Shown: positions 43,172 through 51,604 of the stretch, piece by piece
Layout: the number at the start of each line of letters is the position of its first letter
Position numbering within the stretch: the stretch's first letter is position 1
Origin: Spirochaetota bacterium
Lineage (GTDB): Bacteria > Spirochaetota > Spirochaetia > Treponematales > Rectinemataceae
DNA length: 53,868 bases
Direction of reading: 5' to 3'
NCBI GenBank assembly: GCA_022711355.1
Contig: JAKLFE010000030.1
Location: 1 to 53,868 of the forward strand
Position numbers and translations under genes: made by a program
Notes under the pieces: generated by a model
What the model was told of the DNA's origin: nothing
Database searches by the model: none
The model's input: the letters and a program-made list of their open reading frames with translations, nothing else

Positions 43172-43678
43172 ATGGAAGGAACGAAGATCGAAGCCGGGAG
43201 CCTGGCCACGGCCCTCCTGGCCCTCCTCGACGAGGCCTACCTCGAGTCCCCCGACCCGAGGGGAACCTGGTTCACCGACAACGAGCCGGCCAACGGATTC
43301 CTCGGCACCGCGGCTCGGCTGAGCGCCGCCGAGGCCTCGCGGCCCCTGACCGCCGGCGAGGGGCTCAGCCTCGCCTCCCACGTCGGCCACCTCACGTTCG
43401 CCCTCGACCTGGCCAACCGGGCCGCCAAGGGCGAGAACCCCTACCCCGAGGCGAAGTGGGCCCGGAGCTGGGACGAGCGCTCGGTGGACGAGGCCGACTG
43501 GCGCGCCCTCCTCGCGGGCCTCCGCGCCGCCTACGCCGAGTTCCGCGGGAACCTCGAGCGCGGCGCCTTCTGGGGAAGCCAGGAGGCCCTGACCGGGGCC
43601 ATCGCGACCATCGCCCACGGGGCCTGGCATCTCGGGGCGATCCGGCAGGGCCTCGGCCTGATCCGCGCGCCCCGATGA
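43172..43678 (+). CDS. DinB-superfamily protein
   Basis: 168 residues with a four-helix-bundle pattern. Candidate metal ligands are H70/H73 (SHVGHL), H149 and H153 (AHGAWHLGAIRQ), matching the H-x3-H-x-G-x-I-x-Q ending of DinB-like thiol-dependent or metal-binding enzymes. Members include bacillithiol or mycothiol S-transferases and many without known role. A good AAAGGAG site precedes it. No stress-response neighbour helps specify its job. Confidence 0.8.
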   Translation: MEGTKIEAGSLATALLALLDEAYLESPDPRGTWFTDNEPANGFLGTAARLSAAEASRPLTAGEGLSLASHVGHLTFALDLANRAAKGENPYPEAKWARSWDERSVDEADWRALLAGLRAAYAEFRGNLERGAFWGSQEALTGAIATIAHGAWHLGAIRQGLGLIRAPR

Positions 43679-43689
43679 GGGAGAAAGCG

Positions 43690-44241
43690 ATGGCGGAGGA
43701 ATGCGTCTTCGAGCTCCTCGCGGCCCCGGCGGCGCGCCCCGCCGCGGAGGAGGGCCTCGATCTCTACGACGGGCTCATCGGCTCCTGGGACATCGTCTCC
43801 ACCTGGTTCCGCGGAGGAGCGGCGGTCTCGTCGAGGCGGGGGCAGTGGCATTTCGCGCGGATCCTCGGGGGCCGCGGCGTCCAGGACATCCTCTTCGCCG
43901 AGGGGGCCCCGCCCGAGGAGCGGGGCACGACCCTGCGCTGCTACGACGCCTCGATCAAAGCCTGGCGCGTCGCGTGGATGATGCCCTCCTCGGGCGAGTT
44001 CGCCCAGCTCGTCGGGCGGCGGGAGGGCGGCCGCATCGTGCAGGAGGGCGCCGGCGCGGAGCCCGGCGGGCGCCTGCGCTGGAGCTTCGCGGAACTCGAG
44101 CCCGGCTCCTTCCTCTGGCTCGGCGAGCTCTCCCGCGACGGGGGAGCCACCTGGGAGCTCGAGCAGGAGATGCGCGCCGCCCGGCGCCCTGAGGCCGGCC
44201 CCGCCGCGGCGGGGGGCCCCCGCGACTACTCGTCCCTCTAA
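43690..44241 (+). CDS. Lipocalin-like protein of unknown function
   Basis: 183 residues from the ATG at 43690, preceded by GGGAG; an in-frame ATG at 43675 overlaps the DinB stop and is the alternative. It has repeated strand-forming segments (LIGSWDIVSTWF, QWHFARILGGRGVQDILFA, LRCYDASIKAWRVAWM, FLWLGELSRDGGATWELEQEM) as in DUF1579/lipocalin-type small barrels. There is no signal peptide. I do not recognise a ligand or reaction. It is 11 bases after the DinB-like gene, so they probably share a message. Confidence 0.55.
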   Translation: MAEECVFELLAAPAARPAAEEGLDLYDGLIGSWDIVSTWFRGGAAVSSRRGQWHFARILGGRGVQDILFAEGAPPEERGTTLRCYDASIKAWRVAWMMPSSGEFAQLVGRREGGRIVQEGAGAEPGGRLRWSFAELEPGSFLWLGELSRDGGATWELEQEMRAARRPEAGPAAAGGPRDYSSL

Positions 44242-44275
44242 TCCAGGCCCTCGGGCGGAGGAAAGGAGAACCGAC

Positions 44276-45208
44276 GTGACGACCAACAAGCTTCGAGGCA
44301 TCGCCTACGCGGAGGCCGGATCGGGCTTCCCCCTCCTCGCGATCCACGGCTTCACCCTCGACCGCCGCATGTCGATCGGCGCTTTCGAGCCCCTCTTCGA
44401 CGGCGAGGATCGGGTCCCGCTGATCCCCCAGGCGGGCTCCTTCCGCCCCGAGGCGGGAGCGAGCGCGCGGCGCTACCGCAGGCTCTATCCCGACCTGCCC
44501 TTCATGGGCGATTCCGAGGACCTCGGGCCCGGGGCCGGCTCCGACGAGATGCTCGCCGCGCTGCGCGGCTTCGTCGAGGAGCTCCTGCCCGAAGGCCCCT
44601 TCCTCCTCGCCGGCGAATCCTACGGCGGCTACCTGGCCCGGGGCCTCGCCCGCGAGATCGGGGAGCGGATCGCGGGGCTCTTCCTCCTCTGCCCCTGCGT
44701 GGTGGCCCGCCTCGACGAGCGGGACGCGGAGCCGCCCGGCATGCTCCGCGAGGAGCGCGGCTGGGAGGCCGGGGCCTCGGCCGGCGAGGCCGCCGGCTAC
44801 CGGGAATGCGCCGTGGTCGGCAGCCGCTACGCCTTCGCTCGGACCCGCGACGAGATCCTCTCGGGCGTGGCGGCGGCTCGGCTCGGCGAGCTCGAGGGGC
44901 TCAAGGAGCGCTACCCCTTCTCCTTCGACGGCATGGGCCGGGAAGGAGAGCCCTTCGATCCCCGCTTCGACCGCCCGAGCTGCTTCTTCCTCGGCCGGCA
45001 GGACTCCTCGGTGGGCTGGCGCGACGCGCTGAGGCTCGCGGATCGCTATCCTCGCGCGAGCTTCCACGTCCTCGACGCGGCCGGCCACAACGCGCAGATC
45101 GAGCAGGCCGGGGCCTTCGCCGCGGCCTTCGGCGCCTGGATCGGCGACTGCGAGGCCGAGGGCGCCGTCCCTACTTCTGGAACTTGTAGCCCCGGCCCCG
45201 CACGGTGA
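44276..45208 (+). CDS. Alpha/beta-hydrolase-fold protein
   Basis: 310 residues from a GTG preceded by AAAGGAG. The opening LLAIHGFTLDRRM gives the oxyanion loop, GESYGG holds the nucleophile S115, LGRQDSSVGW the acidic residue and DAAGHNAQIE the histidine, so the triad looks complete. Substrate unknown. The 3' end overlaps the response regulator gene on the other strand by 38 bases; the last dozen residues (PTSGTCSPGPAR) are outside the fold and look like a recent extension. Confidence 0.85.
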   Translation: MTTNKLRGIAYAEAGSGFPLLAIHGFTLDRRMSIGAFEPLFDGEDRVPLIPQAGSFRPEAGASARRYRRLYPDLPFMGDSEDLGPGAGSDEMLAALRGFVEELLPEGPFLLAGESYGGYLARGLAREIGERIAGLFLLCPCVVARLDERDAEPPGMLREERGWEAGASAGEAAGYRECAVVGSRYAFARTRDEILSGVAAARLGELEGLKERYPFSFDGMGREGEPFDPRFDRPSCFFLGRQDSSVGWRDALRLADRYPRASFHVLDAAGHNAQIEQAGAFAAAFGAWIGDCEAEGAVPTSGTCSPGPAR

Positions 45209-45860
45209 GGATGTGCCGGGGCAGGGCCGACTCGCCGAGCCTGGCCCGGAGCCGGGCGACGTGGACGTCCACGGTGCGGGTGCTCGTGTCCGGATCGTAG
45301 CCCCACACGTCGTCGAGGATCTCGTCCCGCCCCAGCGCCCGCCCCGGGCGCTGGGCGAGGTAGTCGAGGAGCCGGTACTCCTGCGCGTTGAGCGGCACCG
45401 TCTTCCCCTCCCGCGTGAGCTCGCCCCGGGACCGGTCGAGGACGAAGTCGCCGAAGGCCACCGGCCCCGTCCCGCCCCGCTCCGCGGGGGGGACCCGCCG
45501 GAGCAGGGCCTCCATGCGGGCGACGAGGACCCCCATGTCGAAGGGCTTGGCCAGGTAGTCGTCCGCTCCCTGCCTGAGCCCGGACACGACGTCGAGGGAG
45601 CCGCCCCGGGCGGTGAGCATGAGTATGGGCACGGCGCGGCCGGCCTTCCTGAGGCGGGAGCAGACGGCCAGGCCGTCGCGGCCCGGCAGCATGAGGTCGA
45701 GCAGGACGATGTCGTAGTCGCCGGAGAGGGCCGCCTCCTCGCCCGAGACGCCGTCCCCGCGGCAGTCGACCGAGCAGCCCTCGGCCGCCAGGCGGTCACC
45801 CAGGGTGAGGCGGATCCCGGCCTCGTCCTCGATCACGAGGACCCGCGCGTTAAGCGACAT
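45171..45860 (-). CDS. OmpR/PhoB-family response regulator
   Basis: 229 residues. The receiver has the acidic pair IEDE, the phosphorylated Asp in IVLLDLMLPGRDG (about 55) and the invariant Lys in YLAKPFD. The C-terminal winged helix has LNAQEYRLLDYLAQRPGRAL and TRTVDVHVARLRARLG. It overlaps the histidine kinase gene by 11 bases, and together they form a classical two-component pair. Targets unknown. Confidence 0.95.
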   Translation of the reverse strand: MSLNARVLVIEDEAGIRLTLGDRLAAEGCSVDCRGDGVSGEEAALSGDYDIVLLDLMLPGRDGLAVCSRLRKAGRAVPILMLTARGGSLDVVSGLRQGADDYLAKPFDMGVLVARMEALLRRVPPAERGGTGPVAFGDFVLDRSRGELTREGKTVPLNAQEYRLLDYLAQRPGRALGRDEILDDVWGYDPDTSTRTVDVHVARLRARLGESALPRHILTVRGRGYKFQK

Positions 45861-47652
45861 CGTCGGCCTCCTTCAGGGGCAGCTCGAGCGTGAAGCGGCA
45901 GCCGGGGTTCCGTGCGCCGCCCGGTCGGCGGTAGGGGCTTTCGAGGAGGAGCTCGCCCCCCATGGCCCGGGCGCTCCTGCGGGCCAGGAAGAGCCCGAGG
46001 CCCGAGCCGCGCTCGGCGCGCGAGCGGGCCGAGCCCGAGCGGTAGAAGGGCTCGAAGACGAGGGAAGCCTCCTGCCTCGGAATGCCCCGGCCCTCGTCCT
46101 CGACCGCGAGGCGGATGCGGCCCGCCTCGGTCGTCCCGCCCCGGACGCGGATGCTGCCCCCCGAGCCCTTGTCGTAGGCGTGCAGGGCCGCGTTGGCGAC
46201 GAGGTTGGAGAGGACGAGCTCGATGCCCTCCTCGTCGCCGAGGAAGGCCGGGGGCAGGCCGGACAGGTCCCAGTCGAGGAGGCAGCCCGAGCCGCGGGCG
46301 AGCTCGGCGAGGGGCGCCTCGAGGGCCGAGCGGAGCCGCTCGGGGCCGGTCGGCTCAGCCGCGGCCGCGGCCGCGCCCTCGCCCTCGACCCTCGAATAGA
46401 GGAGGACTTTCTCGATCATGGCCCCGAGGCGCTTGGACTGCCCGTCGATGAGCTCCCCGTACTCGGCGACGCGCTCGCCGGCGACGTAGCCCCGCCTGAG
46501 GTTGTCCGCCGCCGAGATGATGACGGTCAGGGGCGTGCGGAGCTCGTGGGTCACCGAAGCGACGAACTCGCGCTCCCGCAGCCGGACGAGGGCCAGCTTG
46601 CGCCGCTGCACGATCGTCTGGGCGCAGGTGAGGCCGAGGGCCGCGAGGAGGAGGGTCCCGAGGCACCAGTCCAGGGCCAGCCGCCGCTCCACGTCGCCGA
46701 GGGAGGAGGAGGAGGGCAGCCCGATCGAGAGGACGCGGCTGCGGCCCGAGCCCGGCGCGCCGATGGCGCCGAGGGGCAGGAGCCGGAAGGCCGGTTCGCC
46801 CGGGGGCGAGCCCGGCTCCGGGCGGCCCTGCCGCGGGGCCCCGCCCTTGGACAGGAAGGGCAGGAGCTCGAGGGGGAGGGAGAGGCGGAACTCGACGCCC
46901 TGGCTCCCGCCCGCGAGGGCCCGGAGGGGATTGAAGCCGCGCTCGCCGAGGAGCTCCGCCCCGTCCCGCGCCTCGGGCGGGAAGCCGCCCCCGGGGAGGG
47001 GCGCCCGCCCGGACTCCTCGGACCAGGAGAGCTGGGCCCCGGGGAAGGCCTCCTCGAGGGCCGGTTTCGCGTAACGCTCGAAGAAGCCCTCGGCGTCGAG
47101 CTCGAGGGCGAGGACGAGCCGCCGGTCGGGGGAAGCCGCCGCGAGGAAGTAGCGCCGGCCGTCCTCGGCGCCGAGGAGCCCGATATCGCCGCGGCCGAGG
47201 GCCTCGAGGGAGCGGTCGGAGAGGAAGCGGGCTATCGAGGCGGGCGCGCCTTCCCAGGTCCCGCCCGGGACCTCGCAGCGCAGCCGCGGCTCGGGGGAGC
47301 GCAGGTCGAGGAGGGCGCCGGCCCGCAGGAGGCCCGGGGTGATGCCCCCGGGACCGTAGGCGCCGAGGGCGCGCTCGAGGAAGGAGGCCAGCTCCGGCTC
47401 GGAGCCGCGCGGCTTGGCGCGGAGGGAGCGGAGCTCGTCGAGGAGGGGCCCGTAGCGCTGGTACTCGCGGGAAAGGGCCGCCGAGGCGGCCGCGCTCACC
47501 CGGGCCGCGGCCTCGGCGACCTCGACGGCGGCGGAGCGGCTGAACCAGCCGTACTGCATGATGCCGATGACGGCCAGCGCCGCGAAGACGAGGAGTATGG
47601 AGGCCCTATGTCTCCCTAAGTCGATTTCCCGAGGCTCTTCCACCCTGGCCAT
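45850..47652 (-). CDS. Sensor histidine kinase partner of the OmpR-type regulator
   Basis: 600 residues. A first helix (ASILLVFAALAVIGIMQYG), a large periplasmic region of about 45-325 with no domain I recognise, and a second helix (CLGTLLLAALGLTCAQTIV) are followed by HisKA (H369 in VTHELRTPL) and HATPase (LSNLVANAALHAY, DEGRGIP, GSGLGLFLARR). No HAMP domain is seen between the second helix and HisKA. The start at 47652 lies directly after a -10-like TTTATC, so a GTG three codons later is a possible true start. The ligand may be sensed by the large extracytoplasmic part. Confidence 0.93.
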   Translation of the reverse strand: MARVEEPREIDLGRHRASILLVFAALAVIGIMQYGWFSRSAAVEVAEAAARVSAAASAALSREYQRYGPLLDELRSLRAKPRGSEPELASFLERALGAYGPGGITPGLLRAGALLDLRSPEPRLRCEVPGGTWEGAPASIARFLSDRSLEALGRGDIGLLGAEDGRRYFLAAASPDRRLVLALELDAEGFFERYAKPALEEAFPGAQLSWSEESGRAPLPGGGFPPEARDGAELLGERGFNPLRALAGGSQGVEFRLSLPLELLPFLSKGGAPRQGRPEPGSPPGEPAFRLLPLGAIGAPGSGRSRVLSIGLPSSSSLGDVERRLALDWCLGTLLLAALGLTCAQTIVQRRKLALVRLREREFVASVTHELRTPLTVIISAADNLRRGYVAGERVAEYGELIDGQSKRLGAMIEKVLLYSRVEGEGAAAAAAEPTGPERLRSALEAPLAELARGSGCLLDWDLSGLPPAFLGDEEGIELVLSNLVANAALHAYDKGSGGSIRVRGGTTEAGRIRLAVEDEGRGIPRQEASLVFEPFYRSGSARSRAERGSGLGLFLARRSARAMGGELLLESPYRRPGGARNPGCRFTLELPLKEADDVA

Positions 47653-47778
47653 GATAAACGCGCGCCGCCCGGCCCTCCAAGCGCCCCCCGCCGAGGCAAG
47701 GGAAGTTTTACCTAGGTTACATTCCTTAAGCCGCCGGGCCGGCTCCCCCGGGCCGGGCCCGCGGGCGGCGCCGGGCGG

Positions 47779-48594
47779 CTAGCCGGGCCCCAGGGGCAGG
47801 ACGAGGGCCTCGGCGCCCCGCTCCCCGAGCTCGACGAGGTCGAAGCCCGGCTCCCGGCCCGGGAAGGCCTGGGGCAGCCAGGCGCGATAGGCGAACTCGA
47901 TGACTGCCCCGAGGCTCCCCGGCCCGAGGGGCAGGGCGAAGCGGGCCCGGCGGCCGGCGGCCAGGGCCGCGGCCGCGCGGGGGAAGGGGGGCGGGGCCGA
48001 GCCGGCCGGCATGGCCGAGCCGACGAGGCTGCGGCGGGGCGCCAGGCCCTCGTCGCGCTCGACGAGGGCCAGCGAGGCGCCTCCGCGCGGCGCGGCCCCG
48101 CCGAGCCGCCCCTCATCCCAGCCCCCGGCGAGGAGGAGCTCCGGCCCCTCCTCGGCCGAGGGCGGGGCGGCTGCCCCCTCGAGCAGGGCCTCGACGTAGG
48201 CCTCGCCGATCCGCGTCCGGGCTATGCGGCGGGGAAAGGAGCCCGCCCTCCGCGCCTCCGAGGGCAGGAGGCCGAAGCAGCGCCGGAAGGCCCGGGCGAA
48301 GGACTCGGGCGCCTCGAAGCCGTGCTCGAGGGCTATCTCCGTCAGGCTCCCCTCCCCGCCCACCACCGCCTCGGCCGCGGCGGCAACGCGGCGGCGCATG
48401 AGGTAGTCGTAGGGCGCGTGGCCCGTGGCCAGGGCGAAGAGCCGGGAGAAGTAGAAGGCCGAGTAGCAGGCCGTCCGGGCCAGGTCCGCGACGCCGATGG
48501 GCCGGCCCAGGCCCTCCTCGGCGAAGTCGAGGGCGCGCAGCACCGAGTCGCGGGCCCGCCGGTCTGGGCGGACGGCGCCCGGGGCCGCCCTCAC
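47779..48594 (-). CDS. AraC-family regulator with effector-binding-like C-terminus
   Basis: 271 residues. The N-terminal two helix-turn-helix motifs (about 15-115) match AraC: GVADLARTACYSAFYFSRLF and LTEIALEHGFEAPESFARAFRRCFG. The rest is about 150 residues with the strand pattern of a GyrI-like domain (GEAYVEALLEG, SLALVERDEGLAP, LGAVIEFAYRAWLPQ), as in Rob or SoxS-related regulators. Its ATG overlaps the stop of the separate GyrI-like gene by four bases. The region 47653-47778 after it holds GC-rich palindromes and an 8-bp palindrome ACCTAGGT (47710-47717), possibly part of the kinase promoter. Confidence 0.85.
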   Translation of the reverse strand: MRAAPGAVRPDRRARDSVLRALDFAEEGLGRPIGVADLARTACYSAFYFSRLFALATGHAPYDYLMRRRVAAAAEAVVGGEGSLTEIALEHGFEAPESFARAFRRCFGLLPSEARRAGSFPRRIARTRIGEAYVEALLEGAAAPPSAEEGPELLLAGGWDEGRLGGAAPRGGASLALVERDEGLAPRRSLVGSAMPAGSAPPPFPRAAAALAAGRRARFALPLGPGSLGAVIEFAYRAWLPQAFPGREPGFDLVELGERGAEALVLPLGPG

Positions 48595-49121
48595 GGGGCC
48601 TCGGCCGGGGCTTCCGCGGGGAGGAGGGGCACGTAGTACTCGATCTCCGACTCCTCGAGCCGGTCCATGCCCTTGAAGCGCTCGTCGTAGCGCTCGAAGG
48701 AGAAGGACTCGTCGGCACGGCGCCCGAGGGCGGGCAGGATCTCGGCGTAGATCCTCCCCATCCAGTCGGCGCGGATATCCTCGCCGCGGACCGCCACCAC
48801 GGCGTAGTCCCCCGCCCCGAGGAGCTTCGCCGAGAGGGCGGCCGGGAGGGGCGCCGGGGAGCCGAGCTCGACGCCGACGAAGACCTCGTAGCGGCCCGTC
48901 CGGCCCGTCTCGGCGTGGCTTATGTGGAGCTCGTAGCCGACCGATCCGCCGACTCGATCGCGCAACGCGTCAGGCCAGGCCTCGGCGTAGGCCTGGAAGC
49001 GCTTCCACAGCGAGCCGATCTCGTTCTCCTCGTCCCAGGCCGAGGCCCGGGCGAAGGGATCGCCGAAGAAGCCCATGCCCGCCAGGAACAAGGGGCCCCG
49101 GGACAGGATCCGTGCGTCCAT
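48591..49121 (-). CDS. GyrI-like small-molecule-binding protein
   Basis: 176 residues, the normal length of the GyrI-like / BmrR effector-binding fold. Landmarks: LAGMGFFGDPF, IGSLWKRFQAYA, GYELHISHAETGRTGRYEVFVGVEL, YAVVAVRGE and IEYYVPL. Members bind hydrophobic cations or act as hydrolases. It precedes the AraC gene, so it may sense a compound and modulate the regulator. It may equally protect an enzyme, as GyrI does for gyrase. Confidence 0.85.
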   Translation of the reverse strand: MDARILSRGPLFLAGMGFFGDPFARASAWDEENEIGSLWKRFQAYAEAWPDALRDRVGGSVGYELHISHAETGRTGRYEVFVGVELGSPAPLPAALSAKLLGAGDYAVVAVRGEDIRADWMGRIYAEILPALGRRADESFSFERYDERFKGMDRLEESEIEYYVPLLPAEAPAEAP

Positions 49122-49308
49122 GCGCTCCTCCCGCGCCCACTATCGCCGCCCCCGCCCCGCCCGGTCAAGCTCGCCGGGCGAGGAGGGCAGGAATGGTCGG
49201 CCGGCGCCCGCGAATAGGCCCCGGCCCGCCGGTCCAGGGCAGGACGGGTCGAGCGGGCGGCCCGGCGCCCGCGTATCATGGCCCATCGTTCGCGTACGGA
49301 GGAAGGAC

Positions 49309-49809
49309 ATGAAGAAGATCGAGATCGTACCCATCGGGGTCGTGCGGGCCGACGAGGCGCGGGGCAGCTACCGCCTCGAGATCGCCGAGCCCTACCGCGA
49401 GGGCCTCCTCGCGCTCGAGGGCTTCGGCCGCGTCCAGGTCCTGTGGTGGGCCCAGGGCGTGGACGAGCCGAAGATGCGCGGCACCCTCTCCTGCGAGCTG
49501 CCCTACGCCCCGGGCACCAGGGCCGGGGTCTTCGCCTGCCGCGCCGAGTACCGCCCGAACCCCCTCGGCCTGACGGCCTGCGGCATCCTCTCGGTCGACC
49601 GGGCCGCGGGCCTCGTGGAGCTCGACTACGTCGACGCCCTCGACGGCACGCCCCTCGTCGACCTCAAGCCCTACATCCCGGTCTGCGACCGCTGCCGCGA
49701 GGCCCGGGTGCCCGAGTGGCTCAGCCGCTGGCCCGAGTGGCTCGAGGAGGCCGGGGCCTTCTTCTCGGCCGAGGACGCGCCCCGGACGGGCCGCCCGGGG
49801 GAGCGCTAG
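49309..49809 (+). CDS. trmO: TsaA/TrmO-like tRNA m6t6A37 methyltransferase
   Basis: 166 residues from an ATG preceded by GGAGGAAGGAC. The TsaA domain motifs are all present: RVQVLWWAQG, the segment FACRAEYRPNPLGLTAC and DALDGTPLVDLKPYIPV. The family adds a methyl group to t6A37 in tRNA-Thr with S-adenosylmethionine. It is shorter than E. coli TrmO (235), lacking the C-terminal extension. Its TAG stop shares the CTAG palindrome with the convergent chemoreceptor stop. Upstream, TATCAT (49274-49279) is a possible -10 box; the rest of the 187-bp gap shows nothing. Confidence 0.88.
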   Translation: MKKIEIVPIGVVRADEARGSYRLEIAEPYREGLLALEGFGRVQVLWWAQGVDEPKMRGTLSCELPYAPGTRAGVFACRAEYRPNPLGLTACGILSVDRAAGLVELDYVDALDGTPLVDLKPYIPVCDRCREARVPEWLSRWPEWLEEAGAFFSAEDAPRTGRPGER

Positions 49810-51476
49810 GCGGGCTCGCCCGCCCGGGCGGCCGCGGCCGGCTCCCCCGCGGGGCCCGCGAAGGCGGCCAGGCTCCCGCGGAGGGCCTGGATCGTGCCGA
49901 GGTTCTCGCCCCCGAGGCGGCGCACGTCCGCGGAGTCGCGGCGCATCTCGTCGAAGCGGGCGGACATGTCGGCCGTGTCCGTCCGCACGCGGGAGGCGAT
50001 CTCGGCCACGGCGTCCATGCCCGCGAGGGACTCGCCCATGCCCTCGCGGGAGCGCTCCACCACGGCCTCGGTGGAGCGCGTGAGGTCGGCGACGGCCTCG
50101 ACCGAGGCCACCACCTCCTCCGAGCCCGAGGAGAGCTCGCGGATGCTCGCGAGGAGCTCCTCGATCATCGAGCTCACCCCCCGGATGTCCTCGCCGATGC
50201 GCTTGAAGGAGGCGAGGGCCTCGGCGCTCCGCTCGGCCGTGGAGGAGATCGCCGACTGGGAGGCGGAGAGGGTGTCGGCGATGACGCGGGCGCTCTTCGC
50301 CGCCTCGATGGAGAGGTTGCGGATCTCGTTCGCGACCACCGCGAAGCCCCTGCCGGCGAGCCCGGCGTGGGCCGCCTCGATGGAGGCGTTCATCCCCAGG
50401 AGGTTCGTCCGGTCGGCCACGTCGCCGATGATGGCCCCGAGCTCGGCCACGCGGCGGGTCGAGTCCTGGATCTCCCCCATCGCCTGCCCCACGGCGGCGA
50501 TGGAGAGCTCGCCCCGCCGGGCCGACTCGACCAGGCCGCGGACGGCCGCCTGCTTGCCCGCGGCCTGGGCCGCCAGGGAGGCCGCGGTGGCCGCCATCTC
50601 CTCGATCGCGGCCGAGGCCCGGGCCACCTGGTCCGAGTAGGCGGCCAGGGCCGAGCGGACCTCGCCCTGCCCCGCCTCGGCCCGCTGGTTGGCCTCGCCC
50701 GAGCGGCCGAGGGCCCCGTCGAGCTCGTCCATGCCGCGGGCGATGCCCTCGACGCGGGAGCTGAGCTCCTCGATGGACAGGCTCGTCCGCTCGACGCTCG
50801 CCGACAGGCTCTCGCCGATGCGCTGCGACGAGGACTGGGCCCTGCCCATCGCCTGGTTGAGCTCCGCGTAGCTCCGCTCGGCCTCCTCTGCCTTGCGCCC
50901 GACCTCGCGGAGGAGCCCCCCCGCGAAGCCCACGAGGTAGCTCGCCACGGCCGCGCCGAGGATGACCATGAGTGATGCGGTGGCGAGGTTCTGGACCGCG
51001 AGGGTCGTGACCTCCCCCTCCGCGGGGTAGGAATCCAGCCAGTAGAGGGCCTGGATCGCGGCGAGGTCGAGGAGGCCCACGACGATGGCCTGCCGCGGGC
51101 GGTCCGCGATCAGGGTCGCCACGACGAGGAGGAAGCAGCCGAGGGTGCCGAAGACGTAGGTCTCGTAGACGTCGACGTACTGGTCGAACTTGATCGCCAC
51201 GAACATGGCGGCGAAGACCCCGTAGAGGAAGATCGAGGCGGCGAGGGAGTAGCGCCCCGAGCGCAGGAGGGCCAGCACGGCCGCGCAGAAGAGGGCCAGG
51301 CCCGCGAAGACGAAGGTCACGACCATCGCCCCCGTCGCCGTCATGATGAGCCCGAAGACGAAGGACATGGCGAGGAAGGCCAGGCCGATGGAGGCCAGGA
51401 TGCGGCTCTTCTTGCGGACCTGGAGGCTCTCGCCCGCGTAGCGGGCCGCGAAGAAATCGAGGGGGGCGAAACGCAT
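49806..51476 (-). CDS. Methyl-accepting chemotaxis protein without periplasmic domain
   Basis: 556 residues from the ATG at 51476 (GGAG eight bases upstream); an ATG at 51533 would add 19. Six hydrophobic segments lie in residues about 28-185 with only short loops, and then a long coiled coil carries the signalling tip (IGDVADRTNLLGMNASIEAAHAG, GRGFAVVANEIRNL). No PAS or ligand-binding domain is seen, so it probably senses a membrane-borne, energetic or small hydrophobic cue. Soluble cap helices repeat AEA/AES patterns typical of such receptors. It is convergent with trmO. Confidence 0.92.
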   Translation of the reverse strand: MRFAPLDFFAARYAGESLQVRKKSRILASIGLAFLAMSFVFGLIMTATGAMVVTFVFAGLALFCAAVLALLRSGRYSLAASIFLYGVFAAMFVAIKFDQYVDVYETYVFGTLGCFLLVVATLIADRPRQAIVVGLLDLAAIQALYWLDSYPAEGEVTTLAVQNLATASLMVILGAAVASYLVGFAGGLLREVGRKAEEAERSYAELNQAMGRAQSSSQRIGESLSASVERTSLSIEELSSRVEGIARGMDELDGALGRSGEANQRAEAGQGEVRSALAAYSDQVARASAAIEEMAATAASLAAQAAGKQAAVRGLVESARRGELSIAAVGQAMGEIQDSTRRVAELGAIIGDVADRTNLLGMNASIEAAHAGLAGRGFAVVANEIRNLSIEAAKSARVIADTLSASQSAISSTAERSAEALASFKRIGEDIRGVSSMIEELLASIRELSSGSEEVVASVEAVADLTRSTEAVVERSREGMGESLAGMDAVAEIASRVRTDTADMSARFDEMRRDSADVRRLGGENLGTIQALRGSLAAFAGPAGEPAAAARAGEPA

Positions 51477-51566
51477 CTGCTGGGCTCCGTTGGCGCGCTG
51501 GGCTGTCTCCGGCCGGCGAGGGCCGTGCCTCATACTCTACGGCGCGGCAGGCCCGGATTCAAGGAT

Positions 51567-51586
51567 CGGCGGTTTTTTGGCCGCCG
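51567..51586. other. T-rich hairpin between chemoreceptor and esterase genes
   Basis: CGGCGG (51567-51572) pairs with CCGCCG (51581-51586) around a loop of TTTTTTGG. It lies between the esterase stop and the chemoreceptor start. As a terminator it lacks a proper tail; it may be incidental. Confidence 0.25.
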
Positions 51587-51604
51587 CGGCCGCGCCTCCC
51601 GGCC

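Noticed and set aside
43086..43322. Small frame starting at the EamA stop
   Set aside because: Although it has an ATGA junction, its text is low-complexity and runs out of frame through the DinB-like gene.
47741..47785. Third copy of the 55-bp repeat in reverse orientation
   Set aside because: GC-rich palindromes give some resemblance, but it needs several gaps and could be chance at this base composition.
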